Part shown: in pieces, positions 1 to 8,314 of the stretch
Layout: each line of letters opens with the position of its first letter
How positions within the stretch are numbered: position 1 is the stretch's first letter
Source: Microbulbifer halophilus
GTDB lineage: Bacteria; Pseudomonadota; Gammaproteobacteria; Pseudomonadales; Cellvibrionaceae
Length of the DNA: 34,491 nucleotides
Reading direction: 5' to 3'
Assembly: GCF_026183675.1 (NCBI RefSeq)
Contig: NZ_JAPIVK010000040.1
Span: forward strand, 1-34,491
The notes under the pieces: generated by a model
The model's database searches: none
What the model saw: only the letters and a program-made list of their open reading frames with translations
Told to the model about the DNA's origin: nothing
Program-made: the position numbers and the translations under genes

Positions 1-750
1 CCCGGCCCCGCTCGCGAATACCGTGCCCCTGGCCTCGGCATCGAACGCCCGCACTTGTCCGTCGGGGGAACGGAAGGAACCCTGCGTATGAAGGTAACCG
101 GAATGCTGCGGCATATTGACCTGTACACCGCCGGCCAGCGCCATGTCGCACTCAAAGTTCAACAAAGCCTTGCAAGCCAGGTGCAGGGTCACCAGTGACG
201 AGGAACAGGCCGTATCCACGGCCATCACTGGACCACACAGATTCAGGCGGTGTGCGATGCGGGTGGCGGCATAGCTGCCGTGATTTCCGAATACCGTGTA
301 GTCGTCCCCAAGGGAGCGCATAACCTCCGGCTGTGAAATCAGGTTGTGCAGCAGGTATTGACTCACCGGCAGGCCGAAGAAAGCGCCGACCTCTGCGCTG
401 CGTTGGCTGCCTCCATGACCAGCGCGATCGAGCACATCCCGCGCTACCTCCAGTAGCAGCCGATGTTGGGGGTCCATTGCCTGCGTCTCGCGCGCGCCAA
501 TGTCAAAGAACTCGGCGTCGAACAGGTCGATATCTGCCGGATTGGCCGCAATAGGGACAAAATTTGGATCCGAGCGCACCTCCCCGGGCACACCGACAGC
601 ATCCAGTGCATCCGAATCGAGGCGGCGGATGCCGCAACTACCGGAACAAACATTGTTCCAGAAGGTTTCCACATCCGAGGCGCCGGGGAAGCGCCCTTCA
701 AGCGCAATAATCGCGATGGCCAGATAGTCCGACATCGATTGATCAGTCAT
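1..750 (-). CDS. Type I polyketide synthase, N-terminal ketosynthase (cut by window edge)
   Basis: This is the first 250 codons of a modular PKS that continues beyond the left edge. The reading frame is open from ATG at 750 to base 1. The protein starts almost directly with a ketosynthase domain: a GRFPGA motif near residue 20, MDPQHRLLLE near residue 115, and the active-site DTACSSS with Cys182. The two KS histidines lie outside the window. The ATG overlaps the TGA of the upstream NRPS gene by eight bases, so the two are translationally coupled and this KS is expected to accept the thiazolyl peptidyl chain from the NRPS. The NRPS ends in a long basic, charged tail, which fits a docking element, although this KS shows no long N-terminal docking helix. 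Which further domains follow (AT, KR, DH, TE) cannot be seen. Identification as a KS is secure; module function is inferred. Confidence 0.93.
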   Translation of the reverse strand, partial: MTDQSMSDYLAIAIIALEGRFPGASDVETFWNNVCSGSCGIRRLDSDALDAVGVPGEVRSDPNFVPIAANPADIDLFDAEFFDIGARETQAMDPQHRLLLEVARDVLDRAGHGGSQRSAEVGAFFGLPVSQYLLHNLISQPEVMRSLGDDYTVFGNHGSYAATRIAHRLNLCGPVMAVDTACSSSLVTLHLACKALLNFECDMALAGGVQVNMPQHSGYLHTQGSFRSPDGQVRAFDAEARGTVFASGAG

Positions 751-3700
751 GCGTCACCTCTCGCTCACGGCGCCGGCGGCTCCTGAGGGCCGCCTCTTTC
801 TGTCGCTGCGCCTGCGCACGGGTACGCTCTCGACGCCCGTCTCCCTCATCCGCGCCCCGCTCAAGCGAGGTCGCAAGTTGGCCGATGGTGGGATGCTTGA
901 AAAGATCCACCAGATCCACCCTGCGATCGAGCTTGGCGTTCAGTTTCATCCGCATGCGAATCAATCGCATCGAATCGCCACCGATTTCGAAAAAGTGGTC
1001 GTCTATGCCTACATTTTCCCGATCCAATACCTCCCGCCAGATCGACGCCAGCAACGACTCCATCTCGGTTCGCGGCGGCCGCGAGCGCGAGCGTTGCGCT
1101 GCCTCCGGCGGCGCCGGCAGCGCCTGCCTGTCCACCTTGCCGTTGGCCGTCAATGGAATCCGCTCCACCAACACCAGGGCGCTCGGCACCATATACTCAG
1201 GCAGCGTCTCTGCCAGCGCTTCGCGCAAACGCTCCTCGGGCGGAACCGGAACCGGCTCCAGCTCCCAGCGCCGTGTCATCTCCGCGTCGATCGCACCCAG
1301 CAGCCAGCTATGCACCACTTCCGTTCCTGCCTCTGCGCCCAGGCGTCGCGACAGCCCCGGGGCGTGGAAACCACCGATCGGACACACGCCCACTCCGGCC
1401 TTCACCGCCGCCACCGACAACCGCTGACCCTGCATCCCGCAGGACAGGCGCAGGTCCGGTGTCGGTGCAGCCACGGCATAGATCGCCAGCGCCCTCTGCG
1501 TATAGGCAGCTCCTGCCCCGCCGTCGTAACGCTCTGGCGACACCTCCCTGCCCGTCTCCAGCAATACACATGTCTCCGCGGTAGGGCCGAGACGGTAGTA
1601 ACCCGCCTCCAACCCGTCCACACTTCCAGGGGTTACCTGCGCGTACCACTTTACTCCCGCGGAGGCCTGCAGGGCGGACAACACCGCTGCAAGCTGTTCC
1701 GGCTTCAAGCTGCGCCCGGCAAAATGTCGGTAACTCTGTCGCTCCAACAACCCCAGCCGCACACTTGCAGGCTGCACAGCCGCAGCTGTCACGCTCAGAC
1801 TTGCCAGCAGCTGTTCGGTTGCCTCCAACCCCTGCAGCTCCGCCGCACCCGCCGCTTCCACAACCGATAGCGCGATCCCGTGTACCGGCGCCGCGAGCCG
1901 AAGCAACTCCAGCATATAGCCTGCCTCTATCTCGCACAGCTGCACGCTGTCCGCACCATACACCGGCTCTACTGCCCGTCTGGCCGCCACCAGGTGCAAA
2001 CGCATGCCTTTTCCACCTGCGGCTCCCACTCGCTGAAGGCGATGGCCCACCGGGTCGTAGTAGTAAGTGCCTGATAGTAATCCAGACATATCTTCTCCCA
2101 CTTCCAGGTAAGCCCGGACCGGGTTCAGACTGCCCGTTGACGGGTAATAGTGTTTCGGTAGCGACGCACCTTCTACGGACATTGCGAGCAATGCTCCCAG
2201 CCAGCCGCCCAGTGTCGGAACGTCTGGCGCTTCATCGCCACCCGCCGCCGCCGACCAGGACAGACCCAACTTGCCGGTCGGTCGCGGTAACTCTATGCCC
2301 ACGTCCTCCACCGTACGCAGCCCTGGGCGGCTGAGCTTAAACAGCGCCTGCTCCGCCGTCGTCGATGCAGCTTCCGGTGCCGCCTCTGGCACCACATAAG
2401 CCACCAGCCGCTGGTGCTGGGCCGTCTCCCCGGCCGCGATCACTGCCGCGTCGCGAACATGTGGCTGGCGTTGTAGCGCCGCCTCGATCTCACCCAGCTC
2501 TATCCGATAGCCCCGAATCTTGACCTGGCTGTCTCGCCGGCCCAGAAACTTGATACTCCCGTCTGGCCGATAGCACCCCAAGTCGCCCGTCCGGTACAGG
2601 CGCTCCCCCGACACCGTCACAAACGCTGCATCGGTCTTCTCCGTATCGCGCCAGTACCCCTGCGCCAGCCCAATTCCACCGATGTACAAATCCCCGGGCA
2701 CCCAGTCGGGGCACGGCGACAGGTCGCTCTTGAGCACGTGATAGGTCTGGTTTGCCAGCGGATATCCGTATGGAATGCTCGTCCAGGTTGGGTCCACCCT
2801 GTCGATCAAATAATGAATCGACCAGATCGATGCCTCCGTCGCTCCACCCAGGCTCCGCACTCGCACCCCCGGCGCCAGGGCCCGGATGCGGTCGGGTAAT
2901 CCCACCGGAATCCAGTCTCCCGACAACATTACCTCCCGCAGAGAGTCCGGCAACGGCTGTTCATGCTGCTCGTGATACTCCAACAACAACTGCATCAGCG
3001 AAGGCACCGTGTTCCACACCGTGACTTGCGCCGACGACAGCAACTGCGACCAGTGCGCCGGATCCTTTTCCTGGCCCGCATCCGGCATCACTACCACGCC
3101 CCCGGCTGCCAACAAACCGAAGACGTCATAGACTGATAGATCGAAGCTCAACGACGATACTGCCAATATCCGATCGCCAGAACCGATCTGCAGCAACGTG
3201 TTGATTCTGTCGATGGTGTTTCGCGCTCCGCGGTGATCGATCATTACCCCTTTGGGCTGACCGGTCGAACCTGAGGTAAATATGACGTACGCCAAGGTCT
3301 GCAAATCCTGCAACGGCTCTAGCGGCGGAAGCTCCTCTCCCGATAAGCTGGCCACATCCACCACCCAGTGGCTCAACCCCTTGGGCCAGGCCACATCCCG
3401 ATCCGCGCCTGGCTCCGTCAGAACCCGCTTTACCTCCCCAAGGGACAGCAACTGGTCGATGCGTGCCGCCGGCAGATCCGCATCGATCGGCAGGTAGGCC
3501 GCTCCCGCCTCCAACACCGCAAGCACCGCCACCACCTGCTCCCAGCCTTTGCGCATCACCACTGCTACCAACTCACCGGGGCGTGCCCCTGCGTTCCGCA
3601 AAGCGTGCGCGTAGTGCCGCACCAGTTTGCGCAGCTGACCGTAAGTGAGCTGGCGCGAACTCGACCACACCGCCATGGCATCCGGCCTGCGAGATGCCTG

Positions 3701-6700
3701 CTCCTGAAAGCCTGCGTGCAGCAGTGCCTCCGACCATCGCGCCGAGGTCGCGTTTGCTTGCTCCCGTATATGCGTTTGATCCGGCGGTAAAGACAACGCA
3801 GACTTCCCGCTCCAAGCCAATGTGTCAGTCGCCAAACGCTCCAAAAGTGCTCGGTAGGAATCCAGCATCGCATCCAGCATCCCCGCCGGAAACAAGGCGT
3901 CGACCGCGTCCATTAAAACGGTCAAGGCACCATCGGTTTCCATAACTGCCATGTCCAGAAAAGTCTGCGGCGTATGCGAGACACCAACACGCTGATCCGC
4001 AAGGCGCCGTTCGGTCGGGCTTTGCGGTGCTTGCTCGAAGATAGAAAGGTCACTGGTGAACACAACAGGCATCGTCGCCGCAAGGCCACCACCGCGGCGC
4101 TGGTTGAGTTCGCGGATAACTTCCACACCGCCAAATTGCCGGTGTTCAAGGTCCCGCCACAACTGGTGCTGCGCAGCGCGCCCGCGTTCAACGAAGGATG
4201 CCGCAGTGCGGTGATCTATCTCCAGTAGATTCAACGACGTGAAGTCGCCTATCACATTATTGATTTGTGGATGCAACGCCAGCCGATTGAACAGAGTGAC
4301 ATTGATAGTGAAAGCAGGTTCTTCTGCCCAGCACCCGATCACTTCGGCAAATGCGGTCATCGCAAGCACGGACGGTGTGATGCCATTTTTTTGCGCGGCC
4401 TGTTTGATGTGCCCCCACTTCACGGCATCAATCTCCACGCAACGTCGTGAAAACCGAGGATAAACCAGGCTGGAAGGAGACATGGCCATCGGTAAATTCG
4501 GTGCCAACGGCAATGTATCAAGACGATCAATCCAATACTCCCGTGCCCGATTATAGGCCGGAGTATCGCGCAGACTTCTCTCGGCCAGCACGAAGTCACG
4601 AAACGTGACCTGCAGCGGCTCCAGTTCGGCATCCGGCTCGTCGATCAACAACGCCAGTTCCCGATACAGGATGTTCAGGCTGGCCCCATCGAAGATCATC
4701 ATGTCCAGATAGAAATGGAGGATCCAATCGTCCTCGCCGATTCGGCTCAGGCGTATATCCGCCCAGGGCGAACTCCCGGGATCCCGTATCGTCATCTCCT
4801 CTCGAACACGCTCCAGGGCCGCATCCCGATCCTCACGCGGCAGCGCTGCAATATCATGGATGGCTATGTCGGGGGGCTGAGTATCTGCCGTGATAACTTG
4901 TCTACCTTCCGCGTCGACGCGCATCCGGAGCATGTCGTGACGCCCGACAATGCGTTTCCACGCGGATCGGACCACACTGGGATCGCAGCGGCCGATATGC
5001 ACTTCGTTGTAGTTGAAAGCAGGTGTGTTGCCCAACTCCAGTCCTGGCGATCGACCAATCCAGTAGGCTTCCTGAATTGGCGTCAATGGAAACGGTGTAT
5101 ATCGTTCTTCCGGGTTCGGTTTGATGGGCGGCAGCTGCGCATTGACAGCATTTTCGTCATCCGGCCGCTCCGCCAGCGTTTGCATCAAGCCAGAAACTGT
5201 TGGCCGTGCCAGCAGGGATTCCAGATTGACTTGCAACCCTAGATGGTCGCGTAGCCGGTTGACCAACTCCACAGCCAGTAGAGAATGGCCTCCCAATGTG
5301 AAGAAGTCATCATTGATGCCAACGCGCGGAACGCGAAGCAATTCCGACCATTCGCTACAGACATTCGCTTCAAGTGATGTGCGTGGCGCAATGTAGCCGC
5401 CTGCCATGTCCTCCTTTTCCGGAATCAGTTTGGGTAGCGCCCGCCGGTCAATCTTCTTAGTCAAGGTTAGAGGCATGGCCGACAACAGCTTCCAGGAAGC
5501 GGGTACCATGTAATGTGGCAAGTGCTGTCGCAAATGATCGCGCAGAGCCTCTGGATCCACATCATCTCGCGGTTGCACGAAAGCATGCAGGCGATTGTCG
5601 CCACGCTCATCTTTCACGGCGATCACGGCTGCCTGCTCGACGCCCGGGTGGCCCCACAGTACCGCTTCAATTTCACCAAGTTCGATACGATAGCCACGCA
5701 CCTTGACTTGATTGTCGGCACGCCCGAGAAAGTCCACAGATCCGTCGGGCAACCAGCGCGCAAGATCCCCTGTGTCGTACATGCGCGCCCCGGATTTCCC
5801 AGAAAACGGATCTGGAAGGAAACTCGCAGCGGTCAGATCCGGCCTATCCCAATATCCTCGAGCCAACCCCAAGCCACCGACATAAAGTGTTCCAGGAACC
5901 CCGACCGGAACCGGTTGCAGCGCAGCATCGAGAATATAAAAGCTGGTATTGGCAAGCGGTTTACCGATCGAAACATTGGACGAGGCATCCCGCTCGCCAT
6001 CAACCTGACAAAGATGGCAGGACGACCAAACCGTTGTTTCACTTGGGCCATACATATTCCACAGCTCACCCCCCAGGGAGATGAGCTTTTCCTTGAGCCC
6101 CAACGGGAGCGCCTCACCACCGCACAAGAGACGGATTTGTACAGGCCAACTTCGGTCGCACCCGGTTACTAGCCGCCACGCTGCCGGCGTAGCCTGAACG
6201 AGGCTTATTTGTTCATTCGCTAAACGTGAAACAAACCCTTCCGCATCGAATACGCTTCCGCTTGGTGCAATCACGACCGTACCCCCGGAACACAGAGGCA
6301 GGAACATCTCTACCACCGACATATCGAAAGAGAAGGTGGTAATCGCAAGCAGTCTGTCGTTGCTCGAGAAACCTGGCCGGCACTGCATGGCAGCCACCAG
6401 ATTGAGTACCGAGCTGTGGCTGACCGATATACCCTTTGGCTGCCCGGTCGAACCCGATGTATAGATGAGGTAGGCCAGTTGTTCTGGCGAAACCGTACCC
6501 CTGCGATTACTGCTGCAATGGCCGGCCGCCAGCGCTTGCACATCCACCTCGATGACAGGAGCCCCTTCCAGAACAACGCGACTGCGATACTCCAGTTGGG
6601 TCAGTAGAATGCTGATCCCGGCCTGCTCGGCGACCAACCGTAGACGCTCGTCTGGGTGTTCCGGATCCAGCGGCACATACGCAGCGCCGGCCTTAAGGAT

Positions 6701-8314
6701 CGCCAGCACGGACACAAACTGCGCAAGCGAGCGGTCTATGCACAAGCCAACGCGATCTTCCGGCTGCACGCCTTTTTCAAGGAGGTGGGTTGCAAGACGG
6801 TTGGAAGCGGCGTTCAGCATGCCATAACTGACATGTATATCATCGATGAGCAGCGAGATCGCATCGGGAGTCTGGATAGCATGCCGTTCGATCAGCCCGT
6901 GAATGGATTGCTCGTCAGGCAGCTCCAGTGTCGTCGTATTGACCCGGGCCAGTCGACCGCGCTCGTTTTCCCCAAGAAGGTCAAGATACCGGACCGTGCA
7001 ATTCGGATCAGCCAGAACATTATCCAACAGGGCGCAATACCCCGACATCAGCGCATCGACGGTTTCCGGGCGGAAGATATCAAGATTGAAATCAAGATCA
7101 AGACTGAGAGAGCCATTGATCTCAGAAATGTTGAAAAACAGGTCGTATGAGGTATAGGGTGTTGCCTGCGGCTCAACGTTTAATTCCAACCCAGGTATCG
7201 TCTCCAGGGAGACTGGCAACTCCAGATTAAAAATCGCATCGATGAGAACTGAGCGATTGCCGCCTCGCTCTACCGGAAGTTCGTCGATTAGCCGTGCAAA
7301 TGAGAATTCTTGATGCTCGTACGCTTCGAGCAATTGCTCGCGCATCCGTGCCAGATGGGCGCCGAACTCCATATTCGGTTCCATCTGGCTCACGATCGGA
7401 AGCAGCGAACCACAGTAACCAACCAGGGTGTCGCTCCCGGACACGAATCGTCCTGCCGATGGCGTGCCTATGAGCAGCTTATTCTGCCGACATATCCGGT
7501 GAAGTAATACGGAGAAAGCGGTAAAGAGCAGCATGAACAGCGTCGCACCCTTGTTGGCAGCACGAGATCGAAGCTGCTTTGTATAGTCTTCCCCTAGCCT
7601 GCGATTTGCCCGCGCTGCGCGAAAGCTGCGCGTACGAGGACGTCTGAAGTCGCAAGGAAGTTTCGTCAAGGGAAGCGGGGCTTGTAATAGATCACGCCAG
7701 TACGCATGGTTGCGATCCTTTTTCCCGTTTGCACCACGAGCCGCATCCGCCGCCAGGAACTCATCAAACTGCATAGCCTCGGGCAGTTCAGAAGAGTTTC
7801 CATCGTATACGCTAGCATAAACTGCGACGATCTCCCGCAACAAAAGTGACAAGGACCACCCATCTGAAACGATATGGTGAGCGGTCAGCATCAGTAGGTG
7901 ATGATCCGTGGCCAGACGATAAAGGCGCACCCGGAACAATGGGCCCCTAGAGAAATCAAACGGTTGTTCGCAGTTGTGCGTGATCTGCTCTCGAAGCGCA
8001 CCTAAGCGCTTTTCCTCTGGCAGCTTTGAGATATCAACTAGCTTCGTATCCGGGGCCATTTTCAGATGGACACAGCGATGCTTTCCATCACTAGAAATAG
8101 ACGTCCGCAGGGCATCATGGCGCGCCCAGACAGTCTCTATCGACTTGCGCAGCAAGGCGCGGTCAAGCGCCCCCCTAAGGCGCAGATTGATAGAGATGTT
8201 GTACGCTAGGGAGCCGGCCGGACCAAGTTGCGAAAGCATCCACAATTGCCGCTGCAGCTCGGTCAGCGGGTGCAGTGTCACACTCGTTGGTGGAAGTTCC
8301 TGTATCGACTCCAT
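743..8314 (-). CDS. Two-module NRPS C-A-T-Cy-A(Ox)-T: glycine-like residue, then cysteine to thiazole
   Basis: 2523 residues. Module 1 has a condensation domain (about 12-455, HHIVSDG at 146-152), an adenylation domain (about 475-965, TSGSTGQPKG, MYGPSET) and a carrier domain (Ser1011 in LGGHSL). Module 2 has a heterocyclisation domain (about 1072-1490) with DMMIFD at 1204-1209 in place of HHxxxDG. Its adenylation domain starts near 1533 and its carrier domain has Ser2448 in IGGDS. A flavin oxidase of the McbC/nitroreductase type (about 1985-2350) sits inside the second A domain, between core motifs A8 and A9, as known for EpoB and MtaD. The second A-domain pocket reads DLYNLSLIWK, the classical cysteine code. 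The first reads about DMVQLGMVWK, closest to glycine codes I remember. Expected product: aminoacyl-thiazole thioester. The C-terminus (about 2485-2523) is arginine-rich, like a docking tail. ATG follows the upstream TGA directly, with AGAGGAGG in front. Confidence 0.96.
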   Translation of the reverse strand: MESIQELPPTSVTLHPLTELQRQLWMLSQLGPAGSLAYNISINLRLRGALDRALLRKSIETVWARHDALRTSISSDGKHRCVHLKMAPDTKLVDISKLPEEKRLGALREQITHNCEQPFDFSRGPLFRVRLYRLATDHHLLMLTAHHIVSDGWSLSLLLREIVAVYASVYDGNSSELPEAMQFDEFLAADAARGANGKKDRNHAYWRDLLQAPLPLTKLPCDFRRPRTRSFRAARANRRLGEDYTKQLRSRAANKGATLFMLLFTAFSVLLHRICRQNKLLIGTPSAGRFVSGSDTLVGYCGSLLPIVSQMEPNMEFGAHLARMREQLLEAYEHQEFSFARLIDELPVERGGNRSVLIDAIFNLELPVSLETIPGLELNVEPQATPYTSYDLFFNISEINGSLSLDLDFNLDIFRPETVDALMSGYCALLDNVLADPNCTVRYLDLLGENERGRLARVNTTTLELPDEQSIHGLIERHAIQTPDAISLLIDDIHVSYGMLNAASNRLATHLLEKGVQPEDRVGLCIDRSLAQFVSVLAILKAGAAYVPLDPEHPDERLRLVAEQAGISILLTQLEYRSRVVLEGAPVIEVDVQALAAGHCSSNRRGTVSPEQLAYLIYTSGSTGQPKGISVSHSSVLNLVAAMQCRPGFSSNDRLLAITTFSFDMSVVEMFLPLCSGGTVVIAPSGSVFDAEGFVSRLANEQISLVQATPAAWRLVTGCDRSWPVQIRLLCGGEALPLGLKEKLISLGGELWNMYGPSETTVWSSCHLCQVDGERDASSNVSIGKPLANTSFYILDAALQPVPVGVPGTLYVGGLGLARGYWDRPDLTAASFLPDPFSGKSGARMYDTGDLARWLPDGSVDFLGRADNQVKVRGYRIELGEIEAVLWGHPGVEQAAVIAVKDERGDNRLHAFVQPRDDVDPEALRDHLRQHLPHYMVPASWKLLSAMPLTLTKKIDRRALPKLIPEKEDMAGGYIAPRTSLEANVCSEWSELLRVPRVGINDDFFTLGGHSLLAVELVNRLRDHLGLQVNLESLLARPTVSGLMQTLAERPDDENAVNAQLPPIKPNPEERYTPFPLTPIQEAYWIGRSPGLELGNTPAFNYNEVHIGRCDPSVVRSAWKRIVGRHDMLRMRVDAEGRQVITADTQPPDIAIHDIAALPREDRDAALERVREEMTIRDPGSSPWADIRLSRIGEDDWILHFYLDMMIFDGASLNILYRELALLIDEPDAELEPLQVTFRDFVLAERSLRDTPAYNRAREYWIDRLDTLPLAPNLPMAMSPSSLVYPRFSRRCVEIDAVKWGHIKQAAQKNGITPSVLAMTAFAEVIGCWAEEPAFTINVTLFNRLALHPQINNVIGDFTSLNLLEIDHRTAASFVERGRAAQHQLWRDLEHRQFGGVEVIRELNQRRGGGLAATMPVVFTSDLSIFEQAPQSPTERRLADQRVGVSHTPQTFLDMAVMETDGALTVLMDAVDALFPAGMLDAMLDSYRALLERLATDTLAWSGKSALSLPPDQTHIREQANATSARWSEALLHAGFQEQASRRPDAMAVWSSSRQLTYGQLRKLVRHYAHALRNAGARPGELVAVVMRKGWEQVVAVLAVLEAGAAYLPIDADLPAARIDQLLSLGEVKRVLTEPGADRDVAWPKGLSHWVVDVASLSGEELPPLEPLQDLQTLAYVIFTSGSTGQPKGVMIDHRGARNTIDRINTLLQIGSGDRILAVSSLSFDLSVYDVFGLLAAGGVVVMPDAGQEKDPAHWSQLLSSAQVTVWNTVPSLMQLLLEYHEQHEQPLPDSLREVMLSGDWIPVGLPDRIRALAPGVRVRSLGGATEASIWSIHYLIDRVDPTWTSIPYGYPLANQTYHVLKSDLSPCPDWVPGDLYIGGIGLAQGYWRDTEKTDAAFVTVSGERLYRTGDLGCYRPDGSIKFLGRRDSQVKIRGYRIELGEIEAALQRQPHVRDAAVIAAGETAQHQRLVAYVVPEAAPEAASTTAEQALFKLSRPGLRTVEDVGIELPRPTGKLGLSWSAAAGGDEAPDVPTLGGWLGALLAMSVEGASLPKHYYPSTGSLNPVRAYLEVGEDMSGLLSGTYYYDPVGHRLQRVGAAGGKGMRLHLVAARRAVEPVYGADSVQLCEIEAGYMLELLRLAAPVHGIALSVVEAAGAAELQGLEATEQLLASLSVTAAAVQPASVRLGLLERQSYRHFAGRSLKPEQLAAVLSALQASAGVKWYAQVTPGSVDGLEAGYYRLGPTAETCVLLETGREVSPERYDGGAGAAYTQRALAIYAVAAPTPDLRLSCGMQGQRLSVAAVKAGVGVCPIGGFHAPGLSRRLGAEAGTEVVHSWLLGAIDAEMTRRWELEPVPVPPEERLREALAETLPEYMVPSALVLVERIPLTANGKVDRQALPAPPEAAQRSRSRPPRTEMESLLASIWREVLDRENVGIDDHFFEIGGDSMRLIRMRMKLNAKLDRRVDLVDLFKHPTIGQLATSLERGADEGDGRRERTRAQAQRQKEAALRSRRRREREVTHD

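Noticed and set aside
749..1870. Plus-strand open frame of 373 codons opposite the NRPS oxidase domain
   Set aside because: It is the high-GC antisense shadow of a well-supported NRPS frame; its translation is rich in Arg, His and Pro and shows no family motif.
1308..1937. Minus-strand open frame of 209 codons inside the oxidase region
   Set aside because: It is an alternative frame of the NRPS gene with Gly/Arg-rich, low-quality sequence; the NRPS frame has all expected motifs through this part.
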